A model generated the notes under the pieces. The model did no database searches and was not told the DNA's origin. It saw nothing but the letters and a program-made list of their open reading frames with translations. A program made the position numbers and the translations under genes. A DNA stretch of 43,704 nucleotides from Trabulsiella odontotermitis (GTDB lineage Bacteria; Pseudomonadota; Gammaproteobacteria; Enterobacterales; Enterobacteriaceae), in assembly GCF_001297775.1 (NCBI RefSeq), contig NZ_LIFX01000012.1, positions 1-43,704 of the forward strand, written 5' to 3'. Numbering within the stretch: position 1 is the stretch's first letter; every line of letters starts with the position of its first letter. This document shows positions 30,000 through 36,894 of the stretch, in pieces.

Positions 30000-30416
30000 A
30001 TGAAAAATATTACTCTTATTAGTGTATTCACATTACTGCTGGCGGGGTGTTTTCATGTTGGCGATCCTCGCGCGAAACATTATCGGGCTTCTGTATTCAC
30101 TGTCGCGAATGAGGTATGCGTCACGGTTCAACCGGAAGGCGATGAAAAGCTTATCAGCCTTATCATTGAAGAAGTGGGTAATTCCAAAAATAAACTAGAA
30201 AGATTTTATTATGATGACGCTATTACGGTGTCGTCGGATAAATGTGTTCCAAATTTTGGGTATCGCTATGAAGCGGGGAAAGCCTATAACTATTCCCTTA
30301 TTCTTGAATCATCCGCTAAGAAAAAGAAAGGCGTTGTTCCTGCAAGCCGGATATACGGTGTCGACTTTACGTTGCGGGAAAACAGCGGGAAGCTTGAGGC
30401 CAGTACGCTGTACTGA
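30000..30416 (+). CDS. small lipoprotein, possibly a T6SS-immunity-type periplasmic lipoprotein
   Basis: A 138-aa exported lipoprotein: signal peptide with lipobox LLAGC and Cys17, then a compact mainly beta domain with two cysteines (NEVCVTV and DKCVPNF) that could form a disulfide. It resembles the small enterobacterial lipoproteins annotated as putative T6SS immunity periplasmic lipoproteins; that link is from memory of the family and not shown by a motif. No T6SS effector lies beside it. The gene is visibly AT-richer than its neighbours, with many AAT/ATT/GAA codons, suggesting transfer. First gene inside the island; transcription signals not clear. Confidence 0.7.
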   Translation: MKNITLISVFTLLLAGCFHVGDPRAKHYRASVFTVANEVCVTVQPEGDEKLISLIIEEVGNSKNKLERFYYDDAITVSSDKCVPNFGYRYEAGKAYNYSLILESSAKKKKGVVPASRIYGVDFTLRENSGKLEASTLY

Positions 30417-30551
30417 TTTGGATTGATCTCCCCCCGAAATCAACTCAACGCTCCTGTTCCGCGGTTTCGGGGTCCACGCTTGACATAAGTATGAGTCGAA
30501 TAAATCTGATGGCTGGTGCGTTTACTCGTTACCAACTGAAGGAATACCAGT

Positions 30552-31130
30552 ATGACTCGTGTCGCGCTCATCATCGCTCCAGGATTATTAATGATTCCCT
30601 TATCGCTGCATGCAAACCCTGTCAGTTATCGTATCGATACCCAGAAAACGAGTATTGCGCTGTTGTGGCATGCCTTTGGTGGCGTCTCTCAGGCCCGCCT
30701 TGAAAAGGTGACAGGGGACATTACCCTGGATGATGGAAATGAACGGGATGACCATATCAATGTGACTATCCCGGTTTCTACGCTCAAAGCCTCTAATGGA
30801 TTGCTCACTTACCAGATGAAAAGTCGATTTTTTTTCGATGCCGATCGCTATCCGAATATCGCTTTTACCAGTAGCCGCGTTGTAGCGATGGGAAAGGGAC
30901 GTTTTCGGGTGTTTGGTACCTTAGCCGTTAAGGATGTCACCCGTGAGGTTATCCTGAATGCTTCACTGGAAGAAACACAGGGCGAAGTATGGGGTCGTCA
31001 GCAAATTTCGCTGAATGCTTCAACGACGATTTCGCGCTCTGCCTTCAACATGGAAAGCTTTGCTGCACTGGTTGATGATGCTGTTTTAATTAATATTGAA
31101 ATTCAGGCTCAGCCGCGTCTGCCTGTATAA
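30552..31130 (+). CDS. YceI-family periplasmic protein
   Basis: A 192-aa exported protein: signal peptide about 1-21 ending near SLHA, then a single YceI lipocalin-like barrel (VSYRIDTQKTSIALLWHAFGG, ITLDD, INVTIPVSTL, FFFDADRYPNIAFTSSR, FRVFGTLAVKDVTREV, LNASTTISRSAFNM). YceI proteins bind long isoprenoids such as quinone-like lipids in the periplasm. It differs from core E. coli YceI. RBS AAGGAATACC precedes the ATG; a TTGACA lies at 30480-30485 but without a good -10. It is convergent with the anti-sigma gene, and the pairing suggests it is a target of that sigma factor, which is inference. Confidence 0.88.
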   Translation: MTRVALIIAPGLLMIPLSLHANPVSYRIDTQKTSIALLWHAFGGVSQARLEKVTGDITLDDGNERDDHINVTIPVSTLKASNGLLTYQMKSRFFFDADRYPNIAFTSSRVVAMGKGRFRVFGTLAVKDVTREVILNASLEETQGEVWGRQQISLNASTTISRSAFNMESFAALVDDAVLINIEIQAQPRLPV

Positions 31131-31133
31131 AAC

Positions 31134-31150
31134 CCACCGCTACCCGGTGG
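31134..31150. terminator. short hairpin between the YceI-like and anti-sigma genes
   Basis: CCACCG/CGGTGG (31134-31139 with 31145-31150) with A-rich left and ATTTATT right flanks, between two convergent stops. Probably a weak bidirectional terminator. Confidence 0.6.
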
Positions 31151-31160
31151 ATTTATTGGG

Positions 31161-31958
31161 TTATGCCAGTGCAGTTTGCAGCGTCTGCGCGTTCTGTTTC
31201 AGTTGCGAAACCGGGTTCCGTCCAATTAACACAAACTGATAGCCCCGATGGTGCCACCAGACAAGGTGCATGTCATGGCGCTGTTCGAGGTTCAACAGGG
31301 TGCTGTCCGGATGTTTTTCAGGGGAAATACACAGCGCCATAGGGCCGTAATCGGCATGCATCCAGGCGATTTGCGCAATTGAGGTGCTGTCGTAACGCAG
31401 TATGCGGACCATTTTCAGTTCAGCACCCTGTAAGGCTAATTGCTGTTCATTCGTCCTTAAACCGATATCCTGTGCCACGCGTGCCAGTCCCTGCTGTAAA
31501 ACGGGCAGGGAGCTGTCGACATCGAGCAGTGTTTCCGCGCTATACAGCGACATGTACTGCGCCTCAAGCTCACGAATTTTTTCGCTCTCACTTCGAGGTT
31601 TTGTGACGGAGCGACCGAAGTAACCTAACCCGGAGCCGATAACCAGGAAGCTGAGCGAGGCGGCGATCAGTGAACGGCGGCTGACGCCCGTCTGCCGATG
31701 CGTCACCCCTGGCTGACGTGCCAGTAAACCGGCAAGATGTTGTTCCAGACGCGCTTTTGGTGCTTTCTCAAGTAACGGAGCAAAGGCCTCTTCAAAATCA
31801 GCCTGATGGTGTCTTAGCGCGTCAGTACGCCGCGCCAGTTGCTCGTTCTGCTCAAGTTCGGCCGCAAACCGTTGCGCCTCGTTTTCGTTCATCTCACCAT
31901 CAAGCCATGCGACAATCGATTCATCGCTGTAAGGGGGGAGGAATCTTATGGAGTTCAA
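31161..31958 (-). CDS. membrane anti-sigma factor of the adjacent ECF sigma
   Basis: A 265-aa anti-sigma-like protein. The N-terminal cytoplasmic part has the anti-sigma signature SDESIVAWLDGEMNENEAQRFAAELEQNEQLARRTDAL, a helical sigma-binding region without the zinc-type HxxxCxxC. One membrane helix lies at about 97-114 (SLIAASLSFLVIGSGLGYFG), followed by a periplasmic sensor region of about 150 residues. Start is TTG at 31958, overlapping the sigma stop (TTTTGA), with AGGAG before it, so its translation is coupled to the sigma gene. It should hold the sigma factor at the membrane until a periplasmic signal arrives. Confidence 0.85.
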   Translation of the reverse strand: MNSIRFLPPYSDESIVAWLDGEMNENEAQRFAAELEQNEQLARRTDALRHHQADFEEAFAPLLEKAPKARLEQHLAGLLARQPGVTHRQTGVSRRSLIAASLSFLVIGSGLGYFGRSVTKPRSESEKIRELEAQYMSLYSAETLLDVDSSLPVLQQGLARVAQDIGLRTNEQQLALQGAELKMVRILRYDSTSIAQIAWMHADYGPMALCISPEKHPDSTLLNLEQRHDMHLVWWHHRGYQFVLIGRNPVSQLKQNAQTLQTALA

Positions 31959-32470
31959 AATCGCTTCTCCTGCACTATGAGCGGCGAATCGACGGTCTGG
32001 GCTATTTTTGCCCGTGCGGTTGCCAGTCGGCTCATGATGGTACCAATCGGTACTGACAGGGTATCTGCCGCCTCTTTATAGGTGAAACCTTCAACGTAAA
32101 CTAAAAAAACCGCATTGCGTTGTGCCTCAGGCAGGGCGCTGACATGCTGCATGATTTTTGCGTAATGCAGGCGAGCCTCGTCCTGTTCATGCGTATCAGG
32201 CGCCAGTAATTCATCGCTTTCAACGAATCCTTGCCCCAGCCGCACCCGACGTGCGCGGACATCTGAAATCCAGATTGAGTGCAGAATGGTGAATAACCAG
32301 CTATCAATGCGTGTGCCGGGGGTGAACTGCGCGCTTTTTTCAAGCGCGCGAACACAGGTAGCCTGAACCAGTTCTTCGGCAACCTCGCGGTTACGCGACA
32401 GAACCAGCCCGTAGCGCCACAGGCGGGTCAGATGTTCAGCAAGGTGCTGACGAACGTCACTGGTGGTGAT
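31955..32470 (-). CDS. ECF-type RNA polymerase sigma factor with a non-canonical start
   Basis: A sigma-70 family ECF factor of about 171 aa. Region 2 is intact: LTRLWRYGLVLSRNREVAEELVQ, ATCVRALEKSAQF, RIDSWLFTILHSIWISDVRARR. Region 4 follows: MQHVSALPEAQRNAVFLVYVEGFTYKEAADTLSVPIGTIMSRLATARAKI. The reading frame is closed by TGA 15 bases before the proposed start and holds no ATG, GTG or TTG ahead of region 2. ATC at 32470-32468, with GAGGA seven bases upstream, would give (M)TTSDVRQHLAEHL and is the best start. A GTG at 32245 would remove region 2 and is unlikely. Middle gene of TPR-sigma-anti-sigma. Confidence 0.82.
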   Translation of the reverse strand: MTTSDVRQHLAEHLTRLWRYGLVLSRNREVAEELVQATCVRALEKSAQFTPGTRIDSWLFTILHSIWISDVRARRVRLGQGFVESDELLAPDTHEQDEARLHYAKIMQHVSALPEAQRNAVFLVYVEGFTYKEAADTLSVPIGTIMSRLATARAKIAQTVDSPLIVQEKRF

Positions 32471-32492
32471 TTTTCTGTCCTCGGATCAGGGT

Positions 32493-33044
32493 TCAGGATT
32501 CAGGATGACCATCAATGGCGGCCTGAAGATCCCGGTATTCTTCGCAGTTTTGCCCGCAGATCGTGGCAATGGCTTTTAATTGCTCATTAGCCAGGTCCGG
32601 CCGTCCCTTTATCAGCCACGCTTCGCCGAGGTACTCCCGCACTTTAGCATAGGCCGGATCGAGCGCTAATGAACGCTGGTAATAGCCAATACCTTCATCG
32701 GTACGACCCAGTTTTCGCGTGGCATACCCTCGATAATTCCAGGCTTCAGCCGTATTGCCATTTTTTAACGTGTTAAGCAGATTCAGCGCGGCCTGATACT
32801 CCCCTTTTTTGGCGAGATGATAGGCGTAATGGGTTTTATCCTCGTCACTGAGGCGAGAGCTTTTCTCTGGTACACACTGTTTTGTCGCACTGTCATAGAC
32901 CTGCCCGCTCGGGCAATCCGGCGTTTTGCTGTTGGTGTTATCGTCTCCGGCGGCAAAAGCCTCAGTGGCAGAGAACAAAACCAGCACGACGGGAAAGAGA
33001 AAGCGCCGTAAAGCCGCCGAAGGTAAAAAGGATAATGTTTTCAT
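32493..33044 (-). CDS. secreted TPR-repeat protein upstream of the ECF sigma gene
   Basis: A 183-aa exported protein: signal peptide to about residue 31 (FSATEAFA), a short linker with a two-cysteine segment (DCPSGQVYDSATKQCVPE, Cys44 and Cys57) and two to three TPR units at about 70-160 (HYAYHLAKKGEYQAALNLL, AWNYRGYATRKLGRTDEGI, GYYQRSLALDPAYAKVREYLG), ending with two more cysteines (ICGQNCEEY). It precedes the sigma gene by 22 bases on the same strand, so it is probably in the same operon and acts in the periplasm, perhaps in signal sensing; that role is inference. Confidence 0.85.
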   Translation of the reverse strand: MKTLSFLPSAALRRFLFPVVLVLFSATEAFAAGDDNTNSKTPDCPSGQVYDSATKQCVPEKSSRLSDEDKTHYAYHLAKKGEYQAALNLLNTLKNGNTAEAWNYRGYATRKLGRTDEGIGYYQRSLALDPAYAKVREYLGEAWLIKGRPDLANEQLKAIATICGQNCEEYRDLQAAIDGHPES

Positions 33045-33234
33045 GACGGTTCCTCAGATTAACGGAAGACACGGCCGGGCAGCATATGACGTAGTACGCT
33101 GTCCCGGAACAGGTAGTGATGGCAAAATCAGGGTGTTAATGAGGAGTAAACGCGGCAACGATGAAATCTATTCGGAAAAATATCTCAGAATTGCAACAGG
33201 CACGCTCTGCAGTCGGGCGCGCCGGACAGTGGCG

Positions 33235-33252
33235 TGCATGCATTTGCATGCA
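33235..33252. repeat. paired TGCATGCA palindromes
   Basis: TGCATGCA-TT-TGCATGCA, two copies of an 8-bp palindrome two bases apart and flanked by GGC/GCC, so the whole can fold as one hairpin. It lies in the 221-base gap between the TPR gene and the binding-protein gene, 14 bases past the latter's stop. No T run follows on either strand. The rest of the gap has a near-palindrome CTGTCCCGGAACAG (33099-33112) and no gene. Confidence 0.6.
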
Positions 33253-33265
33253 GCCACAACCGAAC

Positions 33266-34315
33266 TCAATAGCGATTAAACGTTTTACTAAAGCGGGCGA
33301 GAAAATCTTTTGACACGGCACCACCGATTTCCACATCGCCGCTTTCTGGGTTCAGCGTGCTTAACTTTGGCAAATGCTCCGGTGCGTTGGCATCCGGAAG
33401 CGTTGGCCAGTAGGCACCCGCAGCCGCTACGAGCTCCTGGCCTTCTTTACTGGCCAGCAGTTCCATCAGTAGCTTACCAGCATTAGGATGCGGGGAATGA
33501 GCGAACAGCCCGACCGGTTGGGTCACCAGGATCGCACCTTCGTCCAGCACGTAAAAATCAATCGGCTGTCCTTTTTCACGCGCGGTGATCACATTCTGTG
33601 AAGATACCATTGGCGACAATATCCGCTCACCGGTGGCAATCAGGCGCGCAGAGTCGGCGTTGCCGCGGGTAAACAGAATATCCTGATGCGACAGCGCACC
33701 CAGCGTATCCCAGTTTAGTTTGCCATTGTTCAGCAGGGCCAGGAAAAACGCCTGGTTCGATGCGGCGACTTTCGGATCGCCGAGCAGCATTTTGCCTTTC
33801 CATTTTGCATCAGTAAAACCCACCAGGTTTTTCGGTAACTGTGATTTGTCCGGAAAAGCGCGGGTGTTGTACGCCGCCGTCAGAAGACTGACGTCAGTGA
33901 TATACCATGCGCCATCCGGATCGCGGTACTGGGCCGGATACTGGTCATAATTGCTGACTTTATATGGCGTGAACCAGCCTTTTTTCTTCCATTCATTAGC
34001 GACGAAGACTTCGTTGATCATCACCGCATCTGCCTGCGATTTACCCGCCGCTTTTTCGGATTCCACCACCGGGATTAAATCAAGCGACTGTTTCTGGACG
34101 ATTTTTAGCGTAATGTCCGGGAAGTTTTGATTCCAGTAATTGATCAGCTTGCGGTTGGTATCCTGACGGAAGGTGTTATAGAACACCACTTCTTTCTCCG
34201 GCTTCGCGGCGTCATACAACCCGGCAAAGCGCTGGTTCAGCGGCTCTGCCCAGGCGGAGGAAAAAACTAACATGCCGAGCGACAGGCTGGCGACAAATAA
34301 ACGACGATTTAACAT
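33266..34315 (-). CDS. ABC transporter periplasmic substrate-binding protein (iron/phosphonate type)
   Basis: A 349-aa extracellular solute-binding protein of the family that includes FbpA/AfuA and 2-aminoethylphosphonate-binding proteins. Signal peptide about 1-23 (ending FSSAWA); the mature part starts with the family pattern KEVVFYNTFRQDTNRKLINYW and has SQADAVMINEVFVANEWKKKGW and SLLTAAYNTRAFP. The paired tyrosines that bind Fe3+ in FbpA are not evident, so the ligand may be an organic anion. Last gene of the minus-strand transporter operon, 23 bases after the dioxygenase gene. Confidence 0.87.
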   Translation of the reverse strand: MLNRRLFVASLSLGMLVFSSAWAEPLNQRFAGLYDAAKPEKEVVFYNTFRQDTNRKLINYWNQNFPDITLKIVQKQSLDLIPVVESEKAAGKSQADAVMINEVFVANEWKKKGWFTPYKVSNYDQYPAQYRDPDGAWYITDVSLLTAAYNTRAFPDKSQLPKNLVGFTDAKWKGKMLLGDPKVAASNQAFFLALLNNGKLNWDTLGALSHQDILFTRGNADSARLIATGERILSPMVSSQNVITAREKGQPIDFYVLDEGAILVTQPVGLFAHSPHPNAGKLLMELLASKEGQELVAAAGAYWPTLPDANAPEHLPKLSTLNPESGDVEIGGAVSKDFLARFSKTFNRY

Positions 34316-34338
34316 AGTGCTGTGGTTCCTCTGGTTAA

Positions 34339-35334
34339 TTACGGCAATGTCTTGTCTTGTTGTAAGTCGCGTGGTGAATCCGCCAGCAGCGGCTGCCCCT
34401 GAAATTGTGTGCGCAGCATGACGCGCCGCTGTGTTTCATCAATCGGCGTCCGGTAATGCATGGAATAGCGATTGTCCCAGATCAGCACATCGCCCGGCGT
34501 CCAGCGGTGAGTCCACGTCAGATCCTCTTTGACAGCCGCTGTCCATAGCTGATCCAGCAGCGCCTCGCTTTGTTCAAGCGGTAGCCCGTCAATATACTGA
34601 GAGGGAAAATCACGGCGGCGCCCAAGATAGAGCGAGCGACGCCCGCTCTGCGGATGACGAATAACCAGGGGATGAAACGGCCCCGGCACCTCTTCCGGCC
34701 GCGTTGGGAGGGCGATCCCCGGACGCAGCATTCCGGCGCTGTTGCGACTGGCATCGTGTTTCGCCCACAGGCCGTCGATTTCTCGCTTTACTATTTCTGG
34801 CAGGCGTTCATACGCCAGATACTGGTTAGAAAAAGAGGTATGACCGCTGTCCGACGGCGCTTCCAGCGCGTACAGCATGCTGCCAATCGGCGGTTCTTCG
34901 ATATACGAGTTATCGGAGTGCCAGACGACTTCCAGACTCCCCAGTCCGTCGTTTTCGCGCGTGGGTTTACCGTCCGGTCCCAGGTTGGTGTTGAGCATGA
35001 TTTCCGGAAATTCATCGTCCTGCCTGATACCTGCGGCGCGAATATATTTCCGGTTTGCTCCCTCCTGAGGCTGGCCAAAGATGCTGGCTGCGGAGAGAAA
35101 CTCGCGCGGCTGGAGATATTGATCGGGAAACAACAGTACTAAATGATCCTGCCACGCCTGGCGTAGCGCGGAGGCCAGTTCACCATCGATTTTTTGCGCT
35201 AAATCGATACCTGTCACCACCGCGCCCAGCGCTGCGCCGGTAGGCCGGATGCTTAAGCGGGCGAGATCATTGGCCGGGGAAGTGCTATCGCGCTGCGGAA
35301 AAGAGAGCGTATCCAGTTGATGTATGCTGTACAT
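34339..35334 (-). CDS. TauD/TfdA-family Fe(II)/2-oxoglutarate dioxygenase
   Basis: A 331-aa non-haem iron dioxygenase. The facial triad is visible as His139-x-Asp141 in VVWHSDNSY and His293 in YSMHYRTPID, with the 2-oxoglutarate-binding arginine at about 308 (RRVMLRTQF) and ALEAPSDSGHTSFSN typical of the family. Such enzymes hydroxylate next to a heteroatom and release, for example, sulfite, phosphonate products or ethers. The ATG at 35334 overlaps the stop of the FAD gene (TAATG). No signal peptide, so it acts in the cytosol on an imported compound. Substrate unknown. Confidence 0.88.
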   Translation of the reverse strand: MYSIHQLDTLSFPQRDSTSPANDLARLSIRPTGAALGAVVTGIDLAQKIDGELASALRQAWQDHLVLLFPDQYLQPREFLSAASIFGQPQEGANRKYIRAAGIRQDDEFPEIMLNTNLGPDGKPTRENDGLGSLEVVWHSDNSYIEEPPIGSMLYALEAPSDSGHTSFSNQYLAYERLPEIVKREIDGLWAKHDASRNSAGMLRPGIALPTRPEEVPGPFHPLVIRHPQSGRRSLYLGRRRDFPSQYIDGLPLEQSEALLDQLWTAAVKEDLTWTHRWTPGDVLIWDNRYSMHYRTPIDETQRRVMLRTQFQGQPLLADSPRDLQQDKTLP

Positions 35335-36890
35335 TATGCCTCCCAGGGGGAAAGTCCGGCGGCATGGTTTCCTGCCGCCTGACCGGTAATAAAGCATTCG
35401 GCCAGATTGCCGGCGCCCAGATATAAAAAGCCCCAGATACTACCGAGCTCGCCAGCGGTATATAGCCGGGGAATGGCTTCATTAAAGGGATTAAGTACGC
35501 GCTGCTGCGCATCGTGCGCGGGGCCGCCCTGGGTGTTATTCACCAGAGGCCACAGGCGCCCGACATAAAATGGCGCGGTTTTAATCGGCAACATGCTACT
35601 GCCCGGGCGGGCAAAATCTTCATCGTGGCCGAGTTTGCATTGCTGATTCCAGCGTTCGAGGCTGGCGCGTACCGTAGTTGCATCGGCACCGATCAGTTCG
35701 GCTAATGCGTCTATCGAGTCCGCTTTTTGCAGGATGCCATTTTCGACCTCTTTCAGGTTGTCGTCGCTCCAGATGTACGGTGCGATCGCCCGATCGTTCA
35801 GCACTGCTTGTCCGAGAGGGTAACGTTTACGCCCTTCGTCATCCACGATCAGAAACGCCGGGATATTCGGGAAGTTTTGGGTCGCCGGATCGAACTGATC
35901 CAATGGACGGTGGCCGGTGTCCTGGAAGTAGGGATGGTATTCATTCATGAAGCGCTTACCGTGTTTATTCAGCATGATCCATGACATAGCGACTTCCGGG
36001 GTATTCACTTCCGGTGTCCAGTCGGGCAGGCGTTTTACCCGCAGAGCGAAGGGGTAGTTTTCGTCTACATGACGGAAACCATACGAACCGTGGAAATGCC
36101 ACATATGCCAGAGATCAGCGCCCGCGGCCTGGGCCATGCGAATGCCGTCGCCGGTGTTGGCGCGGGTCGCGGAGGCCATCACCGGGCGGATCTGCCAGTA
36201 TTTACGTTGCATAACGGGATCGGCTTCAAAGCCGCCAGTAGCCAGAATGACCCCCTTGCGGGCGCCAATATGACGTACCTGACCATGCTGGTTTACGGTC
36301 AGGCCGAGCACACTGCCGTCGCTGCCGGTAATCAGGCGCTGCGCGGCCGTTTCCAGCCGCACTTCAATGTCGCGCGCCCGAATATTATCGTGCAGCAGCT
36401 TAAAAACATTCGGACCGAGTAAGCGACCACGGGCATGGGGATATTCACGGCGGGCGTCAAAACCAGGGATTTCCGCCACTTCGACAATCCCCAGAGCATC
36501 GTGTCCGGGGAAGGGATAATTACCGCCACGATTGCGCACCCGGATCGTGGCATTGTTGATCTGTGCCAGCTTGCGGAAATAGCTTTCCAGACCGAGCATG
36601 CCTTCGGTCATCATATCCAGCACAGAATCCGGGACATCCGGGCCAACCGTCTGACGCAGATAGTCACGTCCGCGATGGCGGTCGGTGATGGTGCGCACGC
36701 CGCCCCCGGCGCATATCGAAATCCCACCAGGGTCCGGCATTTTTTCAATAAGCAGGACGTGTGCGCCGCTGTCATGAGCCGCCAGCGCCGCTGCGCCACC
36801 GGCAAAACCGAATCCCACGACGACGACGTCATACCACTCGTCGAATTCAGGCTGGTTGGGGTTTTTTTGTTGTGTGTTGTTATCATTCAT
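35334..36890 (-). CDS. FAD-dependent oxidoreductase (fumarate reductase/succinate dehydrogenase flavoprotein family)
   Basis: A 518-aa FAD_binding_2 protein. The dinucleotide-binding motif VVVVGFGFAGGAAALAAHDSGAHVLLIEK starts near residue 20, followed by GGISICAGGG, GVILATGGFEADP, ANTGDGIRMAQAAGADLWHMW, and the late NTQGGPAHDAQQRV and LYTAGELGS. No export signal and no haem motif (CxxCH), so it is a soluble cytosolic dehydrogenase or reductase. I chose the ATG at 36890, four bases after the permease stop; the frame extends 16 codons upstream into the permease gene. Substrate unknown; the operon context suggests it oxidises or desaturates the imported compound. Confidence 0.87.
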   Translation of the reverse strand: MNDNNTQQKNPNQPEFDEWYDVVVVGFGFAGGAAALAAHDSGAHVLLIEKMPDPGGISICAGGGVRTITDRHRGRDYLRQTVGPDVPDSVLDMMTEGMLGLESYFRKLAQINNATIRVRNRGGNYPFPGHDALGIVEVAEIPGFDARREYPHARGRLLGPNVFKLLHDNIRARDIEVRLETAAQRLITGSDGSVLGLTVNQHGQVRHIGARKGVILATGGFEADPVMQRKYWQIRPVMASATRANTGDGIRMAQAAGADLWHMWHFHGSYGFRHVDENYPFALRVKRLPDWTPEVNTPEVAMSWIMLNKHGKRFMNEYHPYFQDTGHRPLDQFDPATQNFPNIPAFLIVDDEGRKRYPLGQAVLNDRAIAPYIWSDDNLKEVENGILQKADSIDALAELIGADATTVRASLERWNQQCKLGHDEDFARPGSSMLPIKTAPFYVGRLWPLVNNTQGGPAHDAQQRVLNPFNEAIPRLYTAGELGSIWGFLYLGAGNLAECFITGQAAGNHAAGLSPWEA

Positions 36891-36894
36891 TGGC

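Noticed and set aside
32101..32382. A 93-codon minus-strand frame inside the sigma gene
   Set aside because: It is out of frame with both sigma regions 2 and 4 and encodes no recognisable motif; the sigma frame is continuous without a frameshift.
33099..33112. CTGTCCCGGAACAG as a LexA box upstream of the TPR gene
   Set aside because: It has CTGT-N6-ACAG spacing where LexA needs N8, so SOS control is not supported.
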